From positions 4,146,608 to 4,210,607 of the forward strand of contig OX638345.1 in NCBI GenBank assembly GCA_951813535.1: a DNA stretch of 64,000 bases, in the 5' to 3' direction. Both the position numbers and the translations under genes were made by a program. Of the stretch, positions 35,884 to 44,539 are shown one piece after another. Source of the DNA: an uncultured Dehalococcoidia bacterium. Lineage in GTDB: Bacteria; Chloroflexota; Dehalococcoidia; Lucifugimonadales; UBA3495. The notes beneath the pieces were generated by a model. That model had not been told where the DNA came from, made no database searches, and saw only the letters and a program-made list of their open reading frames with translations. Numbering within the stretch: the stretch's first letter is position 1; every line of letters begins with the position of its first letter.

Positions 35884-36960
35884 ATGACCAGCCCGATGAC
35901 GCAGGCCGCGAGCTCTTCACAAATCGAATCCGATGCAAACGGTGCGGTCGCTATCGCCCAGCGGAGCGCGGACGCAGAAGCGCTGCCCGAGGGACTCACC
36001 GCCGACGACCTGGTGGAAGTGTGCCGGCAGATGATCCTGGTCCGGACCATGGACGAGCGCATCTGGATGATGAACCGGCAGGGCAAGGTGCCAATCGCGG
36101 CCTCTTGCCAGGGACACGAGGCCGCGGAGCTGGGCTCGCTGCTGGCGGCGCAGAAGGACGGCGACTGCTTCCATTTCCCGTATTACCGTGACTTGGCCGT
36201 CAAGATGGCCGCGGGCCTCACGCCGCGGCAGGTGATGCTGTCCTTCATGGGCAAGGAGGGCGAACCCTACTCCGGCGCGCGCCAATTCCCGCTGCAGGGG
36301 GCGGACCTGCCACGAAAAATCATCCAGATATCCAACGTCGTCGCCGCCGGCCTCACCCAGGGCGTGGGGTACGCGCTGGCGTGCAAGATGATGGGCGAAA
36401 AGACGGTGACCATCTGCTACTTCGGCGACGGTGCGACCAGCCAGGGCGAAACCCATGAGGCCATGAACTTTGCCTCCATCCACCGGCTGCCCGTTATCTT
36501 CGTCTGCGAGAACAACAAGTACGCCATATCAACGCCGCAGGACTCACAGATGGTGATCAGCGATGTCGCGGCCCGCGCCGAAGGCTACGGATTCCCCGGG
36601 TTTGTGATCGACGGCCTGGACCTGATCGCCTGCTACGAGGCGACACGGCAGGGCATCGCCCACGCCCGCAGCGCCGGCCCGGTGTTGATCGAGATGAAGG
36701 TCGAGCGGTTCATGCCTCACACCACCGACGACGACGACCGGCGTTACCGGGACCGGGACGCGCTGGATGCCGCCCGTCAGTTCGATCCGGTGGCCGTTTT
36801 CCCGTCCCAGATGGTATCGCGGGGCATACTCACCCAGGAGCAGCTGGACGCCTTCCGCTCCGACGCCACCCAGCAGGTCAACGACGCCACCGACTTCGCC
36901 GACGCGGCGCAACCTCCGGACGCGTCGACGATCGGCGACCATCTGTACGTCCAAGGATGA
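35884..36960 (+). CDS. 2-oxoacid dehydrogenase E1 component, alpha subunit
   Basis: 358 residues. TPP motif CYFGDGATSQGETHEAMNF with VIFVCENNKYAISTP, and the substrate-region PYYRDLAVKMAAG. It forms an alpha2-beta2 E1 with the next gene and decarboxylates pyruvate or a branched-chain 2-oxoacid, passing the acyl group to E2. Residues 16-33 are low complexity. ATG 35884 is used; a second ATG at 35896 is equally possible. The stop is 7 nt before the beta subunit start. Confidence 0.88.
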   Translation: MTSPMTQAASSSQIESDANGAVAIAQRSADAEALPEGLTADDLVEVCRQMILVRTMDERIWMMNRQGKVPIAASCQGHEAAELGSLLAAQKDGDCFHFPYYRDLAVKMAAGLTPRQVMLSFMGKEGEPYSGARQFPLQGADLPRKIIQISNVVAAGLTQGVGYALACKMMGEKTVTICYFGDGATSQGETHEAMNFASIHRLPVIFVCENNKYAISTPQDSQMVISDVAARAEGYGFPGFVIDGLDLIACYEATRQGIAHARSAGPVLIEMKVERFMPHTTDDDDRRYRDRDALDAARQFDPVAVFPSQMVSRGILTQEQLDAFRSDATQQVNDATDFADAAQPPDASTIGDHLYVQG

Positions 36961-36967
36961 GCACAGC

Positions 36968-37951
36968 ATGCCAGAGATGACCGTAATTGAAGCAGTGCGT
37001 TCCGCGCTCCACGAAGAGATGGAGCGCGACGAGCGCGTTTTCGTGATGGGCGAGGACGTGGGCCAGCGCGGCGGCGTATTCCTGGCCACCCAGGGATTCA
37101 TCGAAGATTTCGGCCCGCAGCGCGTGATCGACTCCCCGCTGGCCGAGGCGTCCATCATGGGTATCGCCCTGGGCGCCGCCTTCCGCGGCATGCGGCCGAT
37201 ACCAGAGGTGCAGTTCTCCGACTTCGTATGGCCCAGCGTCAACCAGCTCATCGGCGAGGCCGCCCGCGCGCACTACGGCACCAACGGCGCGCTGAAGGTG
37301 CCGATGACCGTACGCATCCCCTACGGTGGCGGGATCCGCGGCGGACTCTTCCACTCGCAGAACGTGGAAGCCCTGTTCTTCCATACCCCCGGCCTGCTGG
37401 TGGTCACGCCGTCCACTCCCTACGAGGCCAAGGGCCTGCTCAAGTCGGCCATCCGCGACGACAATCCGGTCATCTTCCTGGAACACAAGAAGACCTACCG
37501 CCTCGTCCGGGGCGAAGTGCCCGACGAGGAGTACACCCTGCCCATCGGACCAGCCGACATCAAGCGGGCGGGCTCCGACGTCACCGTGGTCAGCTATGGC
37601 CTGGCCATGCACTACTGCCTGGCCGCGGCGGAGGCGGTGGCCGCCGACGGCATCGGCGCCGAGGTTGTCGACCTGCGGACCCTCAAGCCTCTGGACACCG
37701 AAACCATCCTGGACTCGGTGAAAAAGACCGGCAGGCTGCTGGTGGTCCACGAGGACAACATCAGCGGCGGCATCGGCGCCGAGATCGCCGCGCTGGCGGC
37801 CGACGAGGCTTTCGAGTACCTGGACGCGCCCATCGCACGCCTCTGCGGCCCTGACGTACCGACCATGCCCTTCGCCCAGACGCTGGAAGACGCCTACATG
37901 CCCAGCCCGGACGCCATCGCCGCCGAACTCCGCCGCCTGGCTGCTTACTGA
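36968..37951 (+). CDS. 2-oxoacid dehydrogenase E1 component, beta subunit
   Basis: 327 residues, the usual length for E1 beta. VFVMGEDVGQRGGVF, PLAEASIMGIALGAA, PEVQFSDFVWPSVNQL, RIPYGGGIRGG and the C-terminal HEDNISGGIGAEIAA are family segments. The Glu in MGEDVG is the TPP-activating residue. It lies between E1 alpha and E2 genes. The long in-frame extension upstream overlaps E1 alpha and is not used. Confidence 0.9.
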   Translation: MPEMTVIEAVRSALHEEMERDERVFVMGEDVGQRGGVFLATQGFIEDFGPQRVIDSPLAEASIMGIALGAAFRGMRPIPEVQFSDFVWPSVNQLIGEAARAHYGTNGALKVPMTVRIPYGGGIRGGLFHSQNVEALFFHTPGLLVVTPSTPYEAKGLLKSAIRDDNPVIFLEHKKTYRLVRGEVPDEEYTLPIGPADIKRAGSDVTVVSYGLAMHYCLAAAEAVAADGIGAEVVDLRTLKPLDTETILDSVKKTGRLLVVHEDNISGGIGAEIAALAADEAFEYLDAPIARLCGPDVPTMPFAQTLEDAYMPSPDAIAAELRRLAAY

Positions 37952-37982
37952 TCACGCCCAACCGATCACCGAGGACCGTCCC

Positions 37983-39404
37983 GTGGCTCAACTCATCGAA
38001 CTTCCCCACGTCGGCGAAAGCGTCGTCGAAGGCACCATCGGCAAGTGGCTCAAGCAGCCGGGCGACCACGTCGAACGCTACGACCCGCTGGTGGAGGTGG
38101 TGACCGACAAGGTGACCATGGAAGTGCCCTCGCCGGTGTCGGGCGAGTTGCTGCGCATCATCGCCCAGGAGGGCGAGACGGTCCCCATGGGAGCGCCCAT
38201 CGCCGAGGTCGACGACGGCAGCGGCCCGGCGACCAGCGAGCCGCCGCCGGCGTCCCAGGCGACTGCGCCAGCGCCCGCACCGGCCCAAACCTCGCCGGCC
38301 TCGTCGACCCCGACTTCGTACCTGATCATGGACGCCCGTCCGGTGGGCCCCACCGGCGGATCAGCGGTGGAAGCGCAGAGCCAGGAAGGAGCGGAGACTC
38401 CGGCCGAACCCGCGCCGGCCGCAACAGTGACACCGACCGTGATCCGGGCGGTCGACCAGGACCGGGAGACCAGCGTCGAACGTGCGCCGAACCGGCTATC
38501 TCCAGCGGTGCGCCGGCTGGCCGCCGAGCACAGCCTGGACGTTGATCGCATCGCCGGCACCGGCATGGGCGGACGTGTCACCAGGAACGATGTGCTCCGC
38601 TACCTGGAGCAGCAGGCGGCCATCGTCGCGACGGCGGTTCCCGCGACTGCGCCGAGCATCCCCGCTCCCGTTCCTGCGGCAGCAGCCGCACCGGCGACTC
38701 CGGCTGCCGACGAGGAGCGTGTTGCGCTGACACCGGTGCGGCGCATGATCGCCGACGCCATGGTGCGCTCGGTGACTCAGATCCCCCACGCCTGGAGCAT
38801 GGTGGAGGTGGACATCACCAATCTGGTCGGCCTGCGCACTCGGGAGCGCGACCAGTTCCGCTCCCGCGAGGGCGTCAATTTGACCTACCTGCCCTTCGCG
38901 CTGAAGGCCGTCGCCTCCGCGCTGAAGGACAATCCCACGATGAACGCGTCATGGGGTGACGACTGCATCATTCTCAAGCGCCGGATCAACCTGGGCATCG
39001 CCGTGGCCGCGCCCTCCGGCTTGGTGGTGCCGGTGATCCACGACGCCGACCGGCTGAGTATTTCCGGCCTCGCCCACGCCGTCGCTGACCTGTCGGAACG
39101 GGCCCGCGGGGGAACCCTGCGGCTGGACGACGTGCAGGGCGGCACCTTCACGGTGAACAACACCGGCGCCCTCGGCAGCGTCCTCGGCGGGCCGATCATC
39201 AACCACCCCCAGGCTGGCATCCTGACCACCGAGGCCGTTCAGCAACGTCCCATGGTTATCAACGACGCCATCGCCATCCGCTGGATGATGAACCTGTGCC
39301 TGTCCTTCGACCACCGGATCAACGACGGCGCCGAATCGGGCGCGTTCATGCAGTCGGTGAAGGCTCGCCTCGAGGCGATGGATGGCGACACGCCCATCTA
39401 CTGA
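37983..39404 (+). CDS. Dihydrolipoamide acyltransferase (E2) of 2-oxoacid dehydrogenase complex
   Basis: 473 residues. The lipoyl domain (1-78) has Lys43 in VVTDKVTME for lipoylation. An Ala/Pro-rich linker follows, then the peripheral E3-binding domain (PAVRRLAAEHSLDVDRIAGTG), a second linker, and the catalytic domain ending SFDHRINDGAESG (His-Arg-x-x-Asp-Gly). The GTG start has GAGGA 6 nt upstream. No E3 (dihydrolipoamide dehydrogenase) gene is in the window, so E3 must come from elsewhere. The lipB gene overlaps its end. Confidence 0.9.
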   Translation: MAQLIELPHVGESVVEGTIGKWLKQPGDHVERYDPLVEVVTDKVTMEVPSPVSGELLRIIAQEGETVPMGAPIAEVDDGSGPATSEPPPASQATAPAPAPAQTSPASSTPTSYLIMDARPVGPTGGSAVEAQSQEGAETPAEPAPAATVTPTVIRAVDQDRETSVERAPNRLSPAVRRLAAEHSLDVDRIAGTGMGGRVTRNDVLRYLEQQAAIVATAVPATAPSIPAPVPAAAAAPATPAADEERVALTPVRRMIADAMVRSVTQIPHAWSMVEVDITNLVGLRTRERDQFRSREGVNLTYLPFALKAVASALKDNPTMNASWGDDCIILKRRINLGIAVAAPSGLVVPVIHDADRLSISGLAHAVADLSERARGGTLRLDDVQGGTFTVNNTGALGSVLGGPIINHPQAGILTTEAVQQRPMVINDAIAIRWMMNLCLSFDHRINDGAESGAFMQSVKARLEAMDGDTPIY

Positions 39405-40083
39405 CGGCGCGGAAATCGCGGCGGGTGAGGGAACCTGCCGCATCATCAGGGCCGGCGTGGTGGATTACCGCGAGGCGTGGGACTGGCAGGTGCGAATAGC
39501 CAGCGCCGTGCGCGACGGTTCCGAGCCCGAAACCCTGCTCCTGCTGGAGCATCCCCACACATACACCCGTGGCCGGCTGGCCCCCGACAGCGATCTGTTG
39601 CTGGACGAGGCGACGCTGGCCGCACGCGGCATTGCCCTCGTCGAAACCGACCGGGGCGGCCTGATCACGTACCACGGCCCGGGTCAGTTGATCGCCTACC
39701 CCATCATCCGGCTGCGCGGCCGTGGCGGCCCCCACTGGTACGTCCGCACCCTGGAGCAGGTCATCATCAGCGTGCTCGCCGAGTTCGGCCTGACCGCCAC
39801 CACCGTCGACGGCCGCACCGGCGTCTGGACGGCAGACCAACAGCGCAAGATCGCCGCCATCGGCGTGAAGATCGCCGGCGGCGTCGCCTACCACGGCTTC
39901 GCCATCAACGTCGACCCCGACCTGGCAATGTTCGACGGCATCATCCCGTGCGGCATCACCGATCGCACGGTGACCAGCATGGCCGCCGAGCTGGGGCGGG
40001 CGGTGGATATGGCCGCGGTCGCGGCGAGCGCAGAGCGGGTATTTTGCGATAAGTTGGGAACAGCGGCGGATTGCGCGGTTTGA
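39382..40083 (+). CDS. lipB: Octanoyl-[acyl carrier protein]:protein N-octanoyltransferase
   Basis: 233 residues. LipB signatures: LLLLEHPHTYTRGR, RGGLITYHGPGQL, RKIAAIGVKI (catalytic Lys), and GIIPCGITDRTVTS (catalytic Cys). It attaches octanoate to E2 lipoyl domains; LipA then inserts sulfur. It overlaps the E2 gene by 23 nt, a functional link since E2 is its substrate. The start is taken at 39382; later starts are possible. Confidence 0.9.
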   Translation: MATRPSTDGAEIAAGEGTCRIIRAGVVDYREAWDWQVRIASAVRDGSEPETLLLLEHPHTYTRGRLAPDSDLLLDEATLAARGIALVETDRGGLITYHGPGQLIAYPIIRLRGRGGPHWYVRTLEQVIISVLAEFGLTATTVDGRTGVWTADQQRKIAAIGVKIAGGVAYHGFAINVDPDLAMFDGIIPCGITDRTVTSMAAELGRAVDMAAVAASAERVFCDKLGTAADCAV

Positions 40084-40114
40084 TCGCTTGCCGGCCATGT
40101 CCTTCCCACGGGCG

Positions 40115-40684
40115 CTAACTCTGACGCGGCCCGAAGGCGAAAATATCGGCCACCGCGCACGCAAACCCGGGCAGCACCGGGTCGCCCCTGACAATATCGT
40201 CTATGCCATAGCGAATCACCGTACCGTCATCATGGTGGGCATACACTTCCCGCGTTTCGGGATATGCCACCAGTACCAACCGGACGCCGGCTTCCAGCCA
40301 CATTTGCGTCTTGGCGTCGGCGTCCGGCTGTCTGTCGTTGGGCGATACCACCTCCAGAACCAGATCGGGGATCACGTCGGCATAGCCGCGCGACGGCGGC
40401 GGTTCCGCCATGCGCTCATAAGAGATGAACCCGTAATCGGGCGCGCGGACGGTGTCAGGGTTTCGCTCAACGTTCACGCCGGTATCGGCAGCCACGCCGT
40501 GGCCAAGGTCGTGGTCCTCAATGAAATTCCCCATACGCCGGCCGAGCCGCGCGGCGACCATGCCGCGCTCGTGGCTTGTGGGCGGCATTTCAATCAGTTC
40601 CCCCCGGACCAGCTCGTAGCGCTTGCCGTCGTCCGGCATGGCCATGAGATCATCGGCGGTTAGCAGCTTTTTGGCGGTGGTCAT
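40115..40684 (-). CDS. Uma2 family (DUF820) endonuclease-like protein
   Basis: 189 residues of the Uma2 restriction-endonuclease fold. TADDLMAMPDDGKRYELVRG, VRAPDYGFIS, PDLVLEVVSPND, and MWLEAGVRLVLVAYPE contain the expected Asp, Glu and Gln/Lys positions of the PD-(D/E)xK core. The role is unknown; this family is common in Chloroflexota and cyanobacteria. The start at 40684 is chosen over an in-frame ATG at 40702. It is complete, unlike the copy at 30.2 kb. Confidence 0.83.
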   Translation of the reverse strand: MTTAKKLLTADDLMAMPDDGKRYELVRGELIEMPPTSHERGMVAARLGRRMGNFIEDHDLGHGVAADTGVNVERNPDTVRAPDYGFISYERMAEPPPSRGYADVIPDLVLEVVSPNDRQPDADAKTQMWLEAGVRLVLVAYPETREVYAHHDDGTVIRYGIDDIVRGDPVLPGFACAVADIFAFGPRQS

Positions 40685-40874
40685 TGCCAGGCTCCGCTTC
40701 AACCAGGATTGGTCCAGACAACATTAACCGTAGCACAGATCAGAGGCGGAAAATCATCGCGCTCGCCACTGCCAGATCGTTGGGCGGACCCATCGCAATA
40801 GCAACGTGCCGCCAAGCCGGGAACCATCCGGCATCAACTGCTCCGGATAGCCGGCGAAGAACCGTAGGGCTGCG

Positions 40875-41642
40875 CTAGCTGATGCGGGGCCGGTTCTCGC
40901 CGCCGTCCTCGTCTGCGGCAGCATCGTCGCGGAGGCTGCGGCGTCGGGAGCGCGGGCTGCGCTCGGGAGCAGGGTCCGGCTCGGCCGGCGGCGCCGGTTC
41001 GGCCTCGGCCGCCCCGTTGGTCGCCGGTTCGGGACCAGCAGCGGCGGTGGCATCGGTCATGTCAGCGGCGGTGGATTCCACCACGTCGGGCGCGTCCTCA
41101 CCCGATTCGGGTTCTTCCGGCGGCGCGTACTGGGGATAGGCCCGGCGGAAGTCGGCCAGCGCCGAGTCCAGGTACCGGTGCATCTCCTCCGGCTCGCGGA
41201 CTTGTATAGGAACACGCTTGCGGTTGTTGGTGTACACGCGCAGGGGATCGCCCATGAACCCGCGATCGCTGGCGACTTCGCGGATGTCGCTGAAGTGAAT
41301 GGTGCGGCGTCTGGGCGTGCCGAACATGATGATGAGCGCGTCGGAATAGACCCGGTACTGCCGCGGCGACGTGAGCCACGAATAGGCCCCCACTCCCAAC
41401 CCTACGACAATCAGCAACCAGGCCCCGCTGCCGCTGCTGCGGCTGGGCGCCGGTGTTTCGCCCTCCCCGCCCGACTGCTCAGTCTGAGCGGCAGGTTCGG
41501 CCGGCACGTCATCGCCGCGGCGGGCGTCGGTGAACAGCTGGTAGAGACCGAAAAGGATGACGGCGGCGGCTAGGATCAGGGTCAGATTGAATCTCACCCG
41601 ACTGGGCGCCCAGTAAATGAGTGTAGTTTCGGGCTGCTGCAT
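40875..41642 (-). CDS. Membrane protein with PH-like domain
   Basis: 255 residues. Two membrane helices (about 20-38 LILAAAVILFGLYQLF and about 75-90 LLIVVGLGVGAYSWL) flank an Ala/Pro/Gln-rich loop. A bacterial PH-like segment follows (YRVYSDALIIMFGTPRRRTI, residues 95-160). The tail (160-255) is a disordered Pro/Ala/Glu stretch ending in basic and acidic clusters. The function is unknown. Confidence 0.55.
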   Translation of the reverse strand: MQQPETTLIYWAPSRVRFNLTLILAAAVILFGLYQLFTDARRGDDVPAEPAAQTEQSGGEGETPAPSRSSGSGAWLLIVVGLGVGAYSWLTSPRQYRVYSDALIIMFGTPRRRTIHFSDIREVASDRGFMGDPLRVYTNNRKRVPIQVREPEEMHRYLDSALADFRRAYPQYAPPEEPESGEDAPDVVESTAADMTDATAAAGPEPATNGAAEAEPAPPAEPDPAPERSPRSRRRSLRDDAAADEDGGENRPRIS

Positions 41643-41842
41643 ACTCTATTCGCACCTGCCTGCCGTGTTCGCTTATGGTTGCGCACAACAGCGTCATGCT
41701 GCCCGTGCGACGGCGAATATGTTACCACACGGCTGGTCGAGCCAATCTGGCCGGAGCAGCCTGCCTTTGGATGCTAGAATTGAACGTGCTGCGCAACCGA
41801 TGCCACGTAACCGCATCTACTAATCGACGGAGGCCGGGCAAA

Positions 41843-42178
41843 ATGCTGAACTTGAGCGCTGACGAACAGGCTTGGGTAGATGAGTTTCGCCGACAAATAG
41901 GTGAGCAGTTCCCCGGCCTGCTGGAAGACATTATCATCTTTGGCCCGTATTCCCGCGGCATTTCCGACCCTGAAGTGGAAATGTTCACCCTGGTACTGAT
42001 CAAGGATGGCGACAATAAAAAGACGGAAGCAGTCGCCGATCTTGGTTACTACGTCGATTTGGACACTACGCTGGTGTCTCCAACGCTGCTGGTCCGCACG
42101 ATGGCGGAATGGGAGGAATCCAAGCGCAAGCAGGGCGGGATTTACCAATGGGCGCACGACGGGGTCAGCGCGCTATGA
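41843..42178 (+). CDS. Minimal nucleotidyltransferase-like (MNT) protein, degenerate
   Basis: 111 residues. IIIFGPYSRGISDPEVEMF corresponds to the MNT GSx10DxD active site, but Ser is Pro and the DxD aspartates are Glu and Phe (GPx10EMF). The start at 41843 is set by GGAGG 9 nt upstream. It overlaps the next gene's start by 4 nt (ATGA). In known pairs the MNT acts as antitoxin by modifying the HEPN toxin; this one looks catalytically dead, so it would need to neutralise by binding. Confidence 0.68.
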   Translation: MLNLSADEQAWVDEFRRQIGEQFPGLLEDIIIFGPYSRGISDPEVEMFTLVLIKDGDNKKTEAVADLGYYVDLDTTLVSPTLLVRTMAEWEESKRKQGGIYQWAHDGVSAL

Positions 42179-42591
42179 GTGAATCTCTCGCCATTGCGGA
42201 ATGGCAGCGTGCTGAAGACTGCCGCCAAGTGGCTCACTTATGTCTCCAGCATGGATTCTACGCCGGCGCGATTGCCCGGTCTTACTTCGCAGCGCTACAC
42301 GCTGCCAAAGCGGCGCTAGCCTTGCACGATGTTGCACCCCGCCGCCACCGCGCCTTAAGCAACCTGTTCGGGCAGCATATCGTGCTAACGGGTCTGATAG
42401 AAGGGCATTGGGGTTCTGTCATCGGGAGACTCGCTGATCTGCGCCTAGCCGCTGACTACGATATTAGGGTGATTTTCAGCGAAGCGGACGCCTCCAGCGC
42501 GTGCCAACGGGCTGACGCTTTCGCCAATCGCACCCATGTCCTGCTGACGCGCACCGTTGCCCCCGAACGATTGCTGCCGCACGACAACTGA
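42175..42591 (+). CDS. HEPN-domain protein, probable toxin partner of MNT
   Basis: 138 residues from ATG 42175. The segment AGAIARSYFAALHAAKAAL contains Arg-x6-His, the RX4-6H ribonuclease motif of HEPN toxins. It is a helical bundle with a second conserved stretch DLRLAADYD. Start overlaps the MNT stop (ATGA). The two make a typical HEPN-MNT module on one transcript. RNase activity is inferred from the motif. Confidence 0.75.
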   Translation: MSESLAIAEWQRAEDCRQVAHLCLQHGFYAGAIARSYFAALHAAKAALALHDVAPRRHRALSNLFGQHIVLTGLIEGHWGSVIGRLADLRLAADYDIRVIFSEADASSACQRADAFANRTHVLLTRTVAPERLLPHDN

Positions 42592-42688
42592 CGCAGCATC
42601 GCTTGCTTGACCCTGTCCAGCGATGATGCCAGAATTGACGCCGACAATACCGATACCATCACTCACCGCACAACAGGAGGCGACGGCC

Positions 42689-43474
42689 ATGCTGATCTGC
42701 AGGTTTCGCACGGGAGATCGGGTAGCCCACGGCATCGTTGACGGCGACACCGTCGTGGAAGTACAGGGAGGCCTGTTCGACGGCCTGAAAGAGTCGGGCA
42801 GCAAGTACGCTTTGAGTTCGGTCAAATTGCTGGCTCCGGTGGTCCCGCCCACCTTCTACGCCGCCGGCATCAACTTCCCCGAGCACGTCACCTGGGCCGC
42901 CCAAATGCGCGGCGAGGAGCCCAACCTCCCCAAGAAGGCCGACGTGGGCTACCGGGCGGTCAACGCCCTCACCGGCCAGGGCGACCCCATCATGGTGCCG
43001 GCCGACGCCACCGAGGAGTTGCAGTACGAGGGCGAGGTGGTCGTGGTGATCGGCAAGGAGTGCCGCAACGTCAGCCAGGACGAGGCCCTGGACTACGTCC
43101 TCGGCTACAGCATCGGCAACGACGTCAGCGAACGCTACTGGCAGCGCAACGACCGCACCATGTGGCGCGCCAAGAACACCGACACTTTCAAGCCCATGGG
43201 GCCGTGGATCGCCACCGGCCTTGACCCCGACGAGCTCCACGTCACCATCCAGGTCAACGAGCGCGTCGTCGGCGAATACGACCTCAAAACCGCAATCTTC
43301 GGCGTCCGCGAGTACATCAGCGACATGAGCAAGTACCTCACCCTGATCCCCGGTGACATCCTCTGGATGGGCACCGACGGCGCCACCGAAAACATGAAGG
43401 ACGGCGACGTCTGTGACATCACCGTCAACGGTATCGGCACGCTCAGCAATCCGGTGGTGTGGGGCAAGGCCTGA
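42689..43474 (+). CDS. Fumarylacetoacetate hydrolase family protein
   Basis: 261 residues. Metal ligands are visible: Glu-x-Glu in LQYEGEVVVVIGKE, and Asp in GYSIGNDVSERYW. The late PGDILWMGTDG is also typical. It hydrolyses or decarboxylates a 2-oxo-4-ene type acid; the substrate is not known. AGGAGG lies 8 nt before ATG 42689, which overrides an upstream in-frame start at 42623. Followed by a GGGGCGGA hairpin. Confidence 0.88.
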   Translation: MLICRFRTGDRVAHGIVDGDTVVEVQGGLFDGLKESGSKYALSSVKLLAPVVPPTFYAAGINFPEHVTWAAQMRGEEPNLPKKADVGYRAVNALTGQGDPIMVPADATEELQYEGEVVVVIGKECRNVSQDEALDYVLGYSIGNDVSERYWQRNDRTMWRAKNTDTFKPMGPWIATGLDPDELHVTIQVNERVVGEYDLKTAIFGVREYISDMSKYLTLIPGDILWMGTDGATENMKDGDVCDITVNGIGTLSNPVVWGKA

Positions 43475-43497
43475 TTGACCTCCTCACCACTCGAGAT

Positions 43498-43519
43498 GGG
43501 GCGGACATCTCTCCGCCCC
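43498..43519. terminator. GGGGCGGA hairpin after FAH gene
   Basis: GGGGCGGA (43498-43505), loop CATCTC, TCCGCCCC (43512-43519), 23 nt after the FAH stop. It belongs to the same loose GGGGCG-rich hairpin group seen between other genes. There is no T-run, so a terminator role is tentative. Confidence 0.5.
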
Positions 43520-43548
43520 TGCATTTTCCGCTCAGTCGCCGGTAGATC

Positions 43549-44382
43549 ATGACCACTTCCGGCGACGCTTCGGTATGTCAGCGGTGCGGTTCGACTCACG
43601 CCGCTGAGCACCGTTTCTGCGGTGTTTGCGGCGCCGAGCTTCATCCCGCCGAAGCGCCCCCGGCCGTAGCCAACGAGATTGACCGGCTGGCCGGCGCTCC
43701 GTATGTACCCGAACGTGAAGCCCCCGCTTCCGGCCGCGCCCCCATGGCGTCGGACCAAGCCTACTCCGGGCCGCAGGACGACGCGTTCCCCTACTACATC
43801 CCTCCCGGACGCATCATCGCGCTGACGGTGCTCAGCTCGGGCCTCTACGTCTTTTACTGGATGTTTGCCACGTGGCGGCAATACCGGGAGCACACCGGCG
43901 AAATCGCATTTCCGGTGATGCACGCACTGTCGCTCCTGGTGCCGATATACCAGTTCTTTCGGCTCCACGCCCACATGCGCGTGTACCAGGAACTGATGGA
44001 GCAGCGCGGAGTCCCCACGACGCTCAGCCCGGCACGCATTGTGCTCATTTACTTCGGGGTCGTCCTCCTGGGAATGGTGTCTTTCATCCTGCCGGCCGAG
44101 GAGCCTCTGACGACGACCCAGCAGGCGGCATACATCGCCATCAACGTTGGACAGGTCACGCTGCTGTCCTGGATACTCTGGCAGGCGCAAACCAACATCA
44201 ACCGGTTCTGGCAGCACCGGCTGGGTATCAGGCTGGGCTGGATGCCCCTGAGCTTCGCCGAAATAGCGGTGGTCGCGGTGGGGCTGATACTCGGTTGGGG
44301 AATGCTGGTAATAATTTTAATTGACCCATCATTGTTGAACGTCGGCGTTGAAGTCCCCGCCGGAACGAATACCGCGCCATAG
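43549..44382 (+). CDS. Zinc-ribbon membrane protein (DUF4234-like)
   Basis: 277 residues. N-terminal zinc ribbon: CQRCG and CGVCG. A disordered linker leads to a membrane domain with about four helices (IIALTVLSSGLYVFYW, ARIVLIYFGVVLLGMVSFI, and AEIAVVAVGLILGWGMLVI). GLYVFYWMFATWRQY is typical of DUF4234. The function is unknown. It is a single gene with about 160 nt before the next one. Confidence 0.7.
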   Translation: MTTSGDASVCQRCGSTHAAEHRFCGVCGAELHPAEAPPAVANEIDRLAGAPYVPEREAPASGRAPMASDQAYSGPQDDAFPYYIPPGRIIALTVLSSGLYVFYWMFATWRQYREHTGEIAFPVMHALSLLVPIYQFFRLHAHMRVYQELMEQRGVPTTLSPARIVLIYFGVVLLGMVSFILPAEEPLTTTQQAAYIAINVGQVTLLSWILWQAQTNINRFWQHRLGIRLGWMPLSFAEIAVVAVGLILGWGMLVIILIDPSLLNVGVEVPAGTNTAP

Positions 44383-44539
44383 CTATGATTTTCGCGTTGC
44401 CCCGCTCCGCAATGATCGGGCGCAGACCCGCACGCCAATACTGACCATCCGGATCTTCAGTTAGTCCGCCACCGCTGATCCGGCGGTGATCCTGCGCCCG
44501 GGTGAGGCGCATCGGGAAACAGATAAATATGCAGGGGGA

